A DNA stretch of 64,000 nt, from the NCBI RefSeq assembly GCF_036880965.1, contig NZ_JBAJMV010000007.1:378882-442881 (forward strand). Reading direction: 5' to 3'. The stretch is from JAUASW01 sp036880965. GTDB taxonomy: Bacteria; Pseudomonadota; Gammaproteobacteria; Burkholderiales; Burkholderiaceae_C. The position numbers and the translations under genes are program-made. The notes below the pieces were generated by a model. The model saw only the letters and a list, made by a program, of their open reading frames with translations, searched no databases and was not told the origin of the DNA. This document shows, piece after piece, positions 53,930 to 61,823 of this stretch (the first letter of the stretch is position 1; every line of letters starts with the position of its first letter).

Positions 53930-53992
53930 CGTTGAAGCTGAGCCGCGAGCGGCGGCTTGCCGACGCGAGTCGGCTCGAGCGACTGGTTAGGG
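53924..53992 (-). repeat. attC site 4 (69 bp)
   Basis: ATCTAAC to GTTAGGG with consensus arms. Belongs to the DUF4262/IS cassette to its right. Confidence 0.92.
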
Positions 53993-53996
53993 CGCT

Positions 53997-54354
53997 TCAC
54001 GAACATAGCGCTCCAAGCAGTGGCTGATTGGCTCGAAACCACTCACTAGCCTTTGATTCCCACGGCCATACGCCGCTAGTGCTTGGCCAGAGCATTTGCA
54101 ACGCTTCGAAGTCCGGCCCACCATGCAACCACGAGGCTGAACGCATGTACTCCGCGCGGTGCTCGCGATCGACGAGCCCAAACTGAACCTCAAATCCTTC
54201 TAGAAAGCCTGCGTACAAGACGCCAGGAGCAAACCTCTCTCCAGCCCGCACTCTGCGGTTGTACTCATTCACTAGCCAATGGGAGATCTCACGCTTCAGC
54301 CCCACGACAATTAGCTCTGGCGCTTGGCTAGATTGCACAATCCCAATGGAGTAC
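53997..54354 (-). pseudogene. 5'-truncated DUF4262 cassette gene
   Basis: The frame runs from the IS3 edge (YSIGIVQSSQAPELIVVGLK) to a stop at 53997. LYAGFLEGFEVQFG, YMRSASWLHGGPDFEALQML and WPSTSGVWPWE match DUF4262, but about 45-50 N-terminal residues are missing. The listed GTG at 54338 is inside the domain and unlikely to start a product. Only 33 bp remain on the far side of the IS before the next attC, so the lost part was deleted and not just displaced. Confidence 0.8.
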
Positions 54355-54419
54355 TGACCTGCCCGGTTTCTCCGAGACGTTGATATCTAGGAAGATGGCT
54401 CCCGCCCAAAGAGGAGCCC

Positions 54420-54683
54420 ATGAAGAAGAGTCAATTCACGGAAGAGCAGATGGTCGCGATCCTGCGCGAAGCAGATCGCACATCGGTGGCCGAGGCCGCC
54501 AAGAAGCACAAGGTAAGCGGCCCCACGATATACGCCTGGCGTAAGCACTTTGGCCAGCTTGAAATCGCTGACATCAAGCGACTCAAGGCCTTGGAGCTTG
54601 AGAACAGCCGGCTCAAGAAGCTGCTGGCCGAGGCGGCGCTGGACAACGCGATCCTGAAGGAAATCAACGCAAAAAAATGGTGA
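54420..54683 (+). CDS. IS3-family transposase OrfA
   Basis: 87 aa. Helix-turn-helix (FTEEQMVAILREADRTSVAE, HKVSGPTIYAWRKHFG) and a leucine zipper (IKRLKALELENSRLKKLLAE). DNA-binding half of the transposase, joined to OrfB by programmed -1 frameshift. Confidence 0.95.
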   Translation: MKKSQFTEEQMVAILREADRTSVAEAAKKHKVSGPTIYAWRKHFGQLEIADIKRLKALELENSRLKKLLAEAALDNAILKEINAKKW

Positions 54684-55522
54684 GCCCGCTGGCTCGGCGA
54701 GAACAGCTGGCCTTCGTGCGCGCACGGGGCTTGAGTCTTCGTCGGGCTTGCGGGCTGATCGGTATGTCGCGTGCCACGCCCAGCTACGAGTTGCGCTTGC
54801 CTGCCAAGGATGCGCCGGTGCTCGCGGCCATGAAGGAACTCTCGGCCCAGTACCCGCGCTACGGCTACCGTCGCATCCGCGTGTTCCTGCGCCGCAAAGG
54901 CTTCGAGCTGAGTTGGTCGCGAACGCATCGCCTGTGGCGCCAAGCGGGCCTGCTGGTGCCCAGGAATCGTCCGCGCAAGCGCATCGCCTCGGTGCGGCCG
55001 CGCATCCACACACCGTTCAAGGCCAACATGGTCTGGGCCTATGACTTCGTCTTCGACACCACCGCCAGCGGTCAGCAGATCAAGTGCTTGACCGTCGTGG
55101 ACGAGTACACCCGGGAGTGCCTGGCCATCGATGTGGCCGGGGCCATCCGCTCCAAGCGCGTGATCGAGGTGCTGTCGCGCCTGGTCAGCGTGCATGGGGC
55201 ACCTCTGTTCATGCGTTCGGACAACGGGCCGGAGTTCGTCAGCCAAGCAATCCTGGAGTGGATCTCGAGCGCCGGCATCGCCACCGTGCTGAACGATCCC
55301 GGCAAGCCCTGGCAGAACGGCACCGACGAGAGCTTCAACGGCAAGTTCCGCGACGAGTGCCTGTCCATCGAGTGGTTCCGGTCGCGTCGCGAAGCGGCCG
55401 TCCTCATCGAAGTCTGGCGCAACCACTACAACGAGGTCCGGCCCCACAGCAGCCTGCAATACTTGACCCCGGTAGAGTTCAAACAGCAACTCCGCCAAGA
55501 CCTGCAACCCGCCATCTTCTAG
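54677..55522 (+). CDS. IS3-family transposase OrfB (DDE integrase core)
   Basis: 281 aa. HTH_21 region with YPRYGYRRIRVFLRRKG, then the rve core with D123 (WAYDFVFDT), D182 (MRSDNGPEF) and E218 (NGTDESFNGKFRDE), a DD35E spacing. Intact. Its ATG follows the slippery A7 run, so the normal product is the OrfAB fusion. Confidence 0.95.
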   Translation: MVSPLARREQLAFVRARGLSLRRACGLIGMSRATPSYELRLPAKDAPVLAAMKELSAQYPRYGYRRIRVFLRRKGFELSWSRTHRLWRQAGLLVPRNRPRKRIASVRPRIHTPFKANMVWAYDFVFDTTASGQQIKCLTVVDEYTRECLAIDVAGAIRSKRVIEVLSRLVSVHGAPLFMRSDNGPEFVSQAILEWISSAGIATVLNDPGKPWQNGTDESFNGKFRDECLSIEWFRSRREAAVLIEVWRNHYNEVRPHSSLQYLTPVEFKQQLRQDLQPAIF

Positions 55523-55587
55523 GAATAACTGTCTCGACTAACCCGAGCAGGTCAAGGCGACGAAGGCTAGCAAGCATGCTTTGTGGG

Positions 55588-55656
55588 GCCTAACGGTGAA
55601 GCTGAGCCGCGAGCGGCGGCTTGCCGACGCGAGTCGGCTCGAGCGACTGGTTAGGC
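55588..55656 (-). repeat. attC site 5 (69 bp)
   Basis: GCCTAAC to GTTAGGC; one arm change (GGTGAAG). Supplies the TAA stop of the 55651 gene. Confidence 0.95.
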
Positions 55657-55950
55657 CAGGCGCTCATGGGCAGACTCCCGCCAGGATAAGAGAAGGCGAG
55701 CAATCTCCAGGTCGTGCGCCGGCCTCGCTGAAAGCCCCATACGCTGCGTTGCGATAGAGCATAGCTCTGCAGCGATTGCAGATTCTTCTGCTCCATCTCG
55801 GACCAAGGCAAAGACCTTTGGCAAGTAGCCGTAGTACTCGTCTCGGGCTTCCGGCGTACCTGCAACTCCAATGGGATCCCAGACGTAGTGCAGGACTTCG
55901 TCAACGGCTCGATAAAGCGCCAGATCCTGCGCAGAAAGTTTTTGTCCCAT
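55651..55950 (-). CDS. Conserved-looking cassette protein, unknown
   Basis: 99 aa. Features: LHYVWDPIGVAGTPEARDEY, YGYLPKVFALV, ELCSIATQRMGL. The WDPIG...PEARDEY pattern recurs in small proteins of integrons and other genomes as I recall, without known role. It starts one base after attC 6 and ends with the TAA of attC 5. Confidence 0.8.
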   Translation of the reverse strand: MGQKLSAQDLALYRAVDEVLHYVWDPIGVAGTPEARDEYYGYLPKVFALVRDGAEESAIAAELCSIATQRMGLSARPAHDLEIARLLLSWRESAHERLA

Positions 55951-55951
55951 G

Positions 55952-56020
55952 GCCTAACGTTGAAGCTGAGCCGCGAGCGGCGGCCTGCCGACGCGAGTCG
56001 GCTCGAGCGACAGGTTAGGC
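55952..56020 (-). repeat. attC site 6 (69 bp)
   Basis: GCCTAAC to GTTAGGC; variants CGGCCTGCCG and CGACAGG in the arms. Confidence 0.95.
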
Positions 56021-56533
56021 CTCGAACGCATTGAGCTCCGTGGCCAAAGCATTGAGTATTTCCTTTTTCATCGCCGCTACTTCTCTGTAGTGGTTGTTGA
56101 GAACGTCGAAGTCGAACTCTGTGCCGCGCGCGATGAAATGCTTTCTCACCTCATCCTGCTTGGTGGCGTACTCGCCAACGAGCTCTCCAAGCGCACGCCT
56201 CCCCGATAGATAGAAGAGCGTGTGAGATTCCTTTAAGGTGTTGAACGCCATGATGAAGTTCGGCAGTTCCTCTGAAAGTTTCTCTTGTTGATTTAGCCTG
56301 CCAGTTGCTCGCGCCACAGCAATAGCCTCGCACGACTTGTTTATCAATGAGCCTCCCTGCTCCAGCTTTACGGCTGCCTCACGCAGCAACTGCAGACGCT
56401 CAGCGAGGATGACCTTGCGAATCTCATGAGATTGGGCTCGCCTTGCAACCAGGAATGTAGTTAGCCCGCTGATGAGCGCACCGAGCCCAACCTTCACGGC
56501 TGTATCAAGGACCTCGATCGAAGTTACTGGCAT
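56015..56533 (-). CDS. Membrane-anchored helical cassette protein
   Basis: 172 aa. One N-terminal helix (VKVGLGALISGLTTFLVA) followed by a long, mostly helical, charged domain (ILAERLQLLREAAVKLEQGG, EVAAMKKEILNALATELN). No family recognised. Stop TAA from attC 6. Confidence 0.8.
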   Translation of the reverse strand: MPVTSIEVLDTAVKVGLGALISGLTTFLVARRAQSHEIRKVILAERLQLLREAAVKLEQGGSLINKSCEAIAVARATGRLNQQEKLSEELPNFIMAFNTLKESHTLFYLSGRRALGELVGEYATKQDEVRKHFIARGTEFDFDVLNNHYREVAAMKKEILNALATELNAFEA

Positions 56534-56540
56534 TTCTCTA

Positions 56541-56642
56541 GCCTAACGATGAAGGTAAGGGGCGGCCCACGGCGGCACGGCCTGCGCAAGGCGGACCACC
56601 GGCGCCCGCCGTGGGACGTCCCGCTTGACCGGCAGGTTGTGC
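56541..56642 (-). repeat. attC site 7 (102-bp class)
   Basis: GCCTAAC to GTTGTGC with different arms (GGGGCGGCCCACGGCGGCAC; CGCCGTGGGACGTCCCGCTT). Same class as site 18. Belongs to copy A of the geneless cassette. Confidence 0.85.
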
Positions 56643-56938
56643 AGAGCCACTTCGAAGGCACGGCCGCCGCGGACGCGAGATGCTAGCCGGAGCCACACCC
56701 AGGTGGCAGACGGCTGAGGCGACAGGCTGGTACTTGAACATGCGGAGCGTTGCGCCAAGAGAACCGAATGGCGCCCGACCATGGGCACACGGCCACGACG
56801 ACTGGCGCAACTTGGACCGGCAGCAGCGAACGAACTGCGCCAGGCCGCGCCACAAAGAGAACTCGTGCCTCCGCAAACGGCCGACTGGCTCTGACGCGAA
56901 CGACCAACCATCCTCACTTGGACTCCCGGCAGCCTGCT
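56643..56938 (-). other. Geneless cassette family, copy A
   Basis: About 296 bp similar throughout to 60594-60889 and 62495-62790. Frames are open on both strands but depend on a TTG start at the attC edge and run into the flanking attC. No ribosome site or known domain. Could be non-coding, RNA-coding or a decayed gene. Confidence 0.7.
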
Positions 56939-57007
56939 GCACAACGTTGAAGCTGAGCCGCGAGCGGCGGCTTGCCGACGCGAGTCGGCTCGAGCGACTG
57001 GTTAGCC
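56939..57007 (-). repeat. attC site 8 (69 bp)
   Basis: GCACAAC to GTTAGCC, consensus arms. Confidence 0.93.
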
Positions 57008-57017
57008 GTCGATGTAT

Positions 57018-57569
57018 TTAGGGCAGCTGCTTCCATTGGTCCCCGAGATTTCTTGTCTTGACGCGTAGGAGAAGCTTAACAACCGATGGATCTGCTTCTG
57101 GCTCAAGCAGGCGGTCAGTGTTCACAGTGACCCTTGAGATGAGGCTGTCGTCTTCGAGCAAGCAAAAGAAGGGTTGTTCTCCCTCTAGAGGAACTGTGCC
57201 CTTTGGCAGGGCTGACGGCTCCGAAGGGATCTTCAGTGCATCGAAAAGCGTCTTCAGCCGGTTGTCTATATCGCCGCCGCTCACAATTATTGAACCTGGG
57301 CTTTGCGGCCAGAGTAGGTCGACTTCAAGCTCAGCAACTGCGCAAAGCTTCTCGCAGACAAGTGGTGCAAACGAAAATCCGTGAACCGACTTGATGATCG
57401 AAAACTCACCTTCCGCAGGAGGAACCTGAACCCAGTCCCGATACTTGGAGAGCGGGTTGAGTTCCCAGAGAGTTGAAAGTTGCTGATGAAAGTGGCGCCG
57501 TAGGGCGTGCTTATCCGCAGGCTTTGCGTTGGATCGCAGACGTCCTTCGTAGGTAAGGGTGAACTGCAT
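57018..57569 (-). CDS. RusA-like endonuclease candidate
   Basis: 183 aa. The core pattern D100-I-D102-N-R-L-K106-T-L-F-D110 followed by E-D140-D141-S-L-I-S-R-V-T-V is that of RusA Holliday-junction resolvases (DxDN..K...DD, then a strand). The N-terminus (MQFTLTYEGRLRSNAK) has an added domain of about 60 residues before it. RusA resolves four-way junctions; this cassette protein is longer (E. coli RusA is 120 aa). Assignment is by motif only. Confidence 0.65.
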   Translation of the reverse strand: MQFTLTYEGRLRSNAKPADKHALRRHFHQQLSTLWELNPLSKYRDWVQVPPAEGEFSIIKSVHGFSFAPLVCEKLCAVAELEVDLLWPQSPGSIIVSGGDIDNRLKTLFDALKIPSEPSALPKGTVPLEGEQPFFCLLEDDSLISRVTVNTDRLLEPEADPSVVKLLLRVKTRNLGDQWKQLP

Positions 57570-57584
57570 GTTGGCGCTTTCGAC

Positions 57585-57653
57585 GGCTAACGTTGAAGCT
57601 GAGCCGCGAGCGGCGGCTTGCCGACGCGAGTCGGCTCGAGCGACTGGTTAGCC
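57585..57653 (-). repeat. attC site 9 (69 bp)
   Basis: GGCTAAC to GTTAGCC, consensus arms. Confidence 0.94.
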
Positions 57654-58169
57654 CTCAATTCCGCGGTGCTCAAAATAGTCATAGAGAAATTGAATCCGCT
57701 CGACGTCAACCCCATGCTGCTGGTCCAACGAGATTGGATGTGCCGTTCGCTCAAGCTCAATGAATGGGCGTATCCCATGATCCCTGATATGGACTTGCGT
57801 CTTGAGATTCATCGTCTCCGGATAGGTTGGGATTGGAACACTCAACCATCCAAAGTACGGACCGTTTTGTGACCGGTGCTCCACACCCAGCAGGTCCTGG
57901 AACTTAAAGAAGTTCTCCTTGCTCAATGAAACCCAGACTCGGAGTGAAAGGACTTCTTCTGTACCGACGACAGGCAACTCTAAGCATCCGCACACGTAAA
58001 AAGCTTTGTCGTCCACAACGCAAAGGTCCGTCGTCAGGAAGCAGCGCTCCTCTCGCTCGGCCTCAGGAATGGTGTGGAAATGGAATGGATAGTTCCAGCC
58101 CCAAGCAGGGATCCCTTCATGCCACTCGTCGCATGACGCGCATTTGAATTTGAATTTTGGCTGTTCCAT
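57648..58169 (-). CDS. DUF2199 domain protein
   Basis: 173 aa. CASCDEWHEGIPAWGWNYP is the DUF2199 zinc-ribbon start, then EERCFLTTDLCVVDD and FYVCGCLELPVV. LRVWVSLSKENFFKF is also family-typical. Stop TAA from attC 9. Function unknown. Confidence 0.9.
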   Translation of the reverse strand: MEQPKFKFKCASCDEWHEGIPAWGWNYPFHFHTIPEAEREERCFLTTDLCVVDDKAFYVCGCLELPVVGTEEVLSLRVWVSLSKENFFKFQDLLGVEHRSQNGPYFGWLSVPIPTYPETMNLKTQVHIRDHGIRPFIELERTAHPISLDQQHGVDVERIQFLYDYFEHRGIEG

Positions 58170-58173
58170 TGAG

Positions 58174-58284
58174 GGCTAACGTTGAAGCTAACCGGCCCGC
58201 AGCGGCAGGACGCGGCTGGCCGAGAATGAAATGACGGCCAGCCGTGGCATGCCGTTGCGGGTCCGGTTGAGCGACTGGTTAGGC
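58174..58284 (-). repeat. attC site 10 (111-bp class)
   Basis: GGCTAAC to GTTAGGC with extended arms (AACCGGCCCGCAGCGGCAGG; GCCGTTGCGGGTCCGGTTGA) and an inner GGCTGGCCG/CGGCCAGCC palindrome. Same class as site 21. Confidence 0.88.
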
Positions 58285-58575
58285 CGCACGACCACGCCCC
58301 GCGTAAAACAACCGCACGCAGCAAGCGAGCGCGACGACTGCGGCAATGCAACTAGCTGCGAGGTAGGCGATGAAACCTGCTTCGTACTTCTCTGACCCGA
58401 GGTTATCAAAGGCCTTGAGCAGATAGAACGGAAGCACTGAAACACATAGGACCACGGCCACGCCAGAAATGGCGGACAGCCGATGGATGAGCGTCGTCCC
58501 TCGTGCGCCAAGATAGATTGCCAGCGCGGCGACCAGGCCAATGATTGATACCGAGAAGGCGGTGATCGGAGGCAT
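58279..58575 (-). CDS. Small membrane cassette protein
   Basis: 98 aa, three hydrophobic helices (FSVSIIGLVAALAIYLGARG, AISGVAVVLCVSVLPFYLL, FIAYLAASCIAAVVALACCV). Unknown. Stop TAA from attC 10. Confidence 0.75.
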   Translation of the reverse strand: MPPITAFSVSIIGLVAALAIYLGARGTTLIHRLSAISGVAVVLCVSVLPFYLLKAFDNLGSEKYEAGFIAYLAASCIAAVVALACCVRLFYAGRGRAA

Positions 58576-58588
58576 TGGTGTCTTTGCG

Positions 58589-58657
58589 GCCTAACGTTGA
58601 AGCTGAGCCGCGAGCGGAGGCTTGCCGACGCGAGTCGGCTCGAGCGACAGGTTAGGG
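58589..58657 (-). repeat. attC site 11 (69 bp)
   Basis: GCCTAAC to GTTAGGG; one change (CGAGCGGAGG). Confidence 0.94.
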
Positions 58658-59131
58658 CTCACTGCGCCCACCCCACTCACGAAGAACCGCGAGCTCCCTT
58701 TCCTTGCCCGGCCAAAGGAGCACATGGTATTGATCGGTCCCCTCCAGCCCATCTTGCGACAAGCTACCGAGTCCAGCGTAGAGAACAGCAACTTCGTAAT
58801 GTCCCGGCGAAACCTGCCAATCCAGAACAGGGCCGCCGGTGCATTCATGGATTTGCAAGTGACCGCTTGGCAAGAAGAGCGAGCCCGCAACGGCGTGGTC
58901 CCACAAGTCCAGCTCCAAGCTTGGCGCGACGTCGTACAGAGAGATCTCCACCGGAACCGACATGTTCCGAACCGGACAGACAACAAAGACGTTCTCCGCC
59001 ACCTTGGCACGACGAGCCACGTCTTCGTCGGTCCAATCTTCCTGAGCGGATGGATTGATGCCCCCGTCCTGAACATAGAACTGGTTGTAGTCAGCAAAGA
59101 CTTCCACATCCTCACGGCGCTGGCACGGCAT
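58652..59131 (-). CDS. ComJ-like cassette protein
   Basis: 159 aa. The order FYVQDGG, VPVEISLYDVAPSLELDLWD, GSLFLPSGHLQIHECTG, VSPGHYEVAVLYAGLGSLS, DGLEGTDQYHVLLWPG resembles the ComJ/Nin family (inhibitor of the competence nuclease NucA in Bacillus). Whether it inhibits a nuclease here is unknown. Stop TAA from attC 11. Confidence 0.65.
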   Translation of the reverse strand: MPCQRREDVEVFADYNQFYVQDGGINPSAQEDWTDEDVARRAKVAENVFVVCPVRNMSVPVEISLYDVAPSLELDLWDHAVAGSLFLPSGHLQIHECTGGPVLDWQVSPGHYEVAVLYAGLGSLSQDGLEGTDQYHVLLWPGKERELAVLREWGGRSEP

Positions 59132-59141
59132 CTTCGATGAG

Positions 59142-59210
59142 CCCTAACGTTGAAGCTGAGCCGCGAGCGGCGGCTTGCCGACGCGAGTCGGCTCGAGCGA
59201 CTGGTTAGGC
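59142..59210 (-). repeat. attC site 12 (69 bp)
   Basis: CCCTAAC to GTTAGGC, consensus arms. Confidence 0.94.
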
Positions 59211-59224
59211 CTCACTCTTGCATC

Positions 59225-60082
59225 TCAGCGGTAGGTTGCGGCTGACTTTCGAACACCAACGCCACGAAATCCGAGCGTTCCGAGCATCAGCCCGACGCCT
59301 GCAGCCAGGGCATCGTTCTTCGGACCGAGGACAACATCCTGCATTGTGGCCAGTCGCAGATTTGCTGTGTAGTCAACATCAATGTGTGCAACCGGTGTAC
59401 CGCCCCTCATGAAGAACGAAACCACTTCACCGTCTGATTTCTTTCCGAGGGTGTATCCACCCCTGTCTTGAAAATAGCGAGCGTCTCCATCGGATTCAAT
59501 GTGCACGATATGGACTAGGCGGACTTCGGCCTCCTCGCAAAAGGCGGGGTTCTTCATAGCGGCCAAATCAATGGCAACGCTCGTACACGCCCCGATGAAG
59601 TCACTCAGTTCCGCCTTCGGTTCCGGCCACTTCTTCCAGATTGCGTAAACGGCGTTGCGAACTTCGGCAATCTGCTGCTTCCAGTCATACAGCACTCGCA
59701 GCGGACGGACAGCTAGCTGGCAGAGATCCTCAGCATTGAAGCCGAGCGAGTAGCCAATGCCATCTTGAGCGTAAGCCCGCCATTGGCTCAAGACGTCAGC
59801 GCTTGTCGAAAGGCAAGTGGCCAGAAATAGTGCCCGGGCGCCTGCCTCATGGAAGACGAGATCGACATGGTCCAGAAATTCCTTTCCGGTGGTGGGCAGC
59901 AGTTCTGTTGCAGCAGCCTCCCACACACGATATCCCCAATGCATCTCCATAGAGTCATTCATGGCATACAGATCGGCCAGTCGAAGTCTCCGGGTGCGCG
60001 CGATGGCCAGGAAGGACTCTGGGCTGCAATAGTGGTATAGCTTCTCGCCCTTGGTCGGACGGTAAAGACGTTCAGCGATCAT
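59225..60082 (-). CDS. DUF2971 domain protein
   Basis: 285 aa, the largest cassette gene in the window. YHYCSPESFLAIARTRRLRL, DLYAMNDSMEMHWG, FLATCLSTSADVLSQWRAYA and DGIGYSLGF are the DUF2971 pattern; a later NPAFCEEAEVRLVH matches its second half. No characterised role is known to me. It stops 14 bp before its attC. Confidence 0.88.
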   Translation of the reverse strand: MIAERLYRPTKGEKLYHYCSPESFLAIARTRRLRLADLYAMNDSMEMHWGYRVWEAAATELLPTTGKEFLDHVDLVFHEAGARALFLATCLSTSADVLSQWRAYAQDGIGYSLGFNAEDLCQLAVRPLRVLYDWKQQIAEVRNAVYAIWKKWPEPKAELSDFIGACTSVAIDLAAMKNPAFCEEAEVRLVHIVHIESDGDARYFQDRGGYTLGKKSDGEVVSFFMRGGTPVAHIDVDYTANLRLATMQDVVLGPKNDALAAGVGLMLGTLGFRGVGVRKSAATYR

Positions 60083-60107
60083 TCTTGCGGCGCAGAGATG
60101 GGGTGAG

Positions 60108-60176
60108 GCCTAACGTTGAAGCTGAGCCGCGACCCGAGGCTTGCCGAGGGGAGTCGGCTCGAGCGAATGGTTAGCC
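60108..60176 (-). repeat. attC site 13 (69 bp)
   Basis: GCCTAAC to GTTAGCC; more diverged arms (CCGCGACCCGAGGC, CGAGGGGAGTCG). Confidence 0.92.
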
Positions 60177-60216
60177 CGCACCTGGCCAAACGGCATGGAT
60201 ATCGCCCGCACGGCAC

Positions 60217-60435
60217 TCACTGCCCAGCAATGCGCTCACTTGGCGGCTGCACTTTAGACCGACTGCGCCAAACGTTCGACCAGAACTTGCACTCAAGGAT
60301 GAAGCCAATGAAGCAAGCAGCGCTGCTCTCAGTGGAATAGCCAAGCGCGTAGAGAGCAATGGCCGCGACGAAAAGAAGTGCAGAGCCGAGATGGACCATG
60401 TAACCCCCGGGTTCAGGTGCCTCGTGATTTTGCAT
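60217..60435 (-). CDS. Small membrane cassette protein
   Basis: 72 aa from ATG 60435. Two hydrophobic stretches (YMVHLGSALLFVAAIALYAL, SSAACFIGFILECKFW). The frame continues upstream into the attC, so the start is uncertain. Only plausible gene of the 60177-60524 cassette. Confidence 0.5.
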   Translation of the reverse strand: MQNHEAPEPGGYMVHLGSALLFVAAIALYALGYSTESSAACFIGFILECKFWSNVWRSRSKVQPPSERIAGQ

Positions 60436-60524
60436 GCGATCCAGCGAATGAAACCAGGTGGATAAGCTTTGCAAGCGACTCCGGCACTGAACCCCCTCTA
60501 CGCGTCTTGCGCACTCGCGCTGCG

Positions 60525-60593
60525 GGCTAACGTTGAAGCTGAGCCGCGAGCGGCGGCTTGCCGAAGCGAGTCGGCTCGAGCGATTGGTTGTGC
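60525..60593 (-). repeat. attC site 14 (69 bp)
   Basis: GGCTAAC to GTTGTGC; 69-bp class arms but joined to copy B of the geneless cassette, whose relatives use the 102-bp class. Confidence 0.93.
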
Positions 60594-60889
60594 ATAGCCA
60601 TGTCGAAGCATCGGCCATGGCGCACGAACCCTGCAATACGGAGCAACACCCACGTGGCGGACGCCCGAGGCGGCAGGCTGGTGCTTGACCATGCGGACCG
60701 GCGCGCCAAGAGAACGGATTGACGACCGATCTGCGTCACGCGGCCACCGCCAGCAGCGCCACAAGGACCAACGGCAGCGAGCGACATGCGCCAGGCCGGG
60801 CCACAAAGAGAACTGCGGCCTTCGCAAACAGCCGAGCGGCACTCACGCGAAACACGGACCATCCTCACTTGCTCTACCGGGAGCCTGAT
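60594..60889 (-). other. Geneless cassette family, copy B
   Basis: Similar to copies A and C over its whole length (shared GGTGCTTGACCATGCG-like, GCGCCAAGAGAACGG and CCACAAAGAGAACTGCGGCC blocks). No convincing ORF. Confidence 0.7.
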
Positions 60890-60958
60890 GCACAACGTTG
60901 AAGCTGAGCCGCGAGCGGCGGCTTGCCGACGCGAGTCGGCTCGAGCGACAGGTTAGGC
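60890..60958 (-). repeat. attC site 15 (69 bp)
   Basis: GCACAAC to GTTAGGC, CGACAGG variant. Confidence 0.94.
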
Positions 60959-61222
60959 ATCTGCATCCCCAGCTCTCCGTGAGGTTACAGGATCACATTG
61001 AACCGGCTCAAGTTCTGTCCACATCACCGTTAGCCCAGCCTCGCGCATGTATGTCCCATAGTCGATGTGCTTGCTCGATAGATCCGGCTTGGCGCCTAGC
61101 CAAGTCGCGTCACATTCGTCGCAAACATGAATCTCTCTATGGTTCGAGCGAATGCGCATGTGCAGTACCCAACCGTGCACGCAACGAGGACACAGAATCT
61201 GTGCGGCGGACTGATCTTCCAT
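60953..61222 (-). CDS. Zinc-ribbon cassette protein
   Basis: 89 aa from ATG 61222 (upstream frame lies in the attC). Two CxxC pairs, CPRC and CDEC about 27 residues apart, form a zinc ribbon; CDECDATWLG resembles TFIIB-type zinc-finger proteins of unknown role. Stop TAA from attC 15. Confidence 0.75.
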   Translation of the reverse strand: MEDQSAAQILCPRCVHGWVLHMRIRSNHREIHVCDECDATWLGAKPDLSSKHIDYGTYMREAGLTVMWTELEPVQCDPVTSRRAGDADA

Positions 61223-61227
61223 CTGAT

Positions 61228-61296
61228 GCCTAACGTTGAAGCTGAGCCGCGAGCGGCGGCCTGCCGACGCGAGTCGGCTCGAGCGACTGGTTAGGC
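61228..61296 (-). repeat. attC site 16 (69 bp)
   Basis: GCCTAAC to GTTAGGC, CGGCCTGCCG variant. Confidence 0.95.
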
Positions 61297-61344
61297 CTCT
61301 CGTACCGCACACTTGTAATCGAAATCGATGAGCTCACTGCGGCC

Positions 61345-61818
61345 CTACTTGCCTTTCACCACGTCAATCGGCTTGGCTGGAAGGCGATACAGCTTCACCA
61401 CGGCCTGAACTTCCGCGAGCGCAAGGACTTTGGGCTGAGTTCTCCGAATTGCTTCAGGCTCCTCGAACATTGAGCGAAGCAACAGAGCTCGATAGACATC
61501 CATTCTTTCAGGCGCCGTCGTGCACCTCGCCTTGCAAAAAGACTTGTAGCCCCTAACCATTTCTTCCCAGATGACGAGGTTCTCTTCAGGGTTGACGTCT
61601 CTCTTGTATAGGTCAACAGCCTGGTCATACGACAGGCCATCAATCGCCTGGAACACGTCCGTTGTAGCGCGAATTCGTTTCAGCAGCTCAACCGGCAGTT
61701 CCTTGTGCCTGTATGGGCTGAGCTGAATGTCGTTTGGATTTACTACGACGGTCTTCTGCGCGAAGGAAAGTGATTGGCTTAGCAACAGGATGACTAGAGC
61801 TAGGTGGCGTATTTGCAT
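61345..61818 (-). CDS. Exported hypothetical cassette protein
   Basis: 157 aa with signal peptide (MQIRHLALVILLLSQSLSFA). Helical mature part with two close cysteines (SFCKARCTTAPERM). Unknown. Confidence 0.75.
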   Translation of the reverse strand: MQIRHLALVILLLSQSLSFAQKTVVVNPNDIQLSPYRHKELPVELLKRIRATTDVFQAIDGLSYDQAVDLYKRDVNPEENLVIWEEMVRGYKSFCKARCTTAPERMDVYRALLLRSMFEEPEAIRRTQPKVLALAEVQAVVKLYRLPAKPIDVVKGK

Positions 61819-61823
61819 TTGAG

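Larger units (their letters stand above)
54355..55554 (+). mobile_element. IS3-family (IS407-like) insertion sequence
   Basis: 1200 bp with imperfect terminal inverted repeats beginning TGACCTGC(C/T)CGG at both ends. Two overlapping ORFs with an A7 slippery run at 54671-54677. No target duplication is visible (left flank GTAC, right flank AGGC). It sits inside a cassette. Confidence 0.9.

Noticed and set aside
56543..56944. 133-codon protein in the geneless cassette
   Set aside because: It needs a TTG start within the attC edge, lacks a ribosome site and runs through the whole attC; a similar frame is seen in copies B and C but could persist from GC bias.
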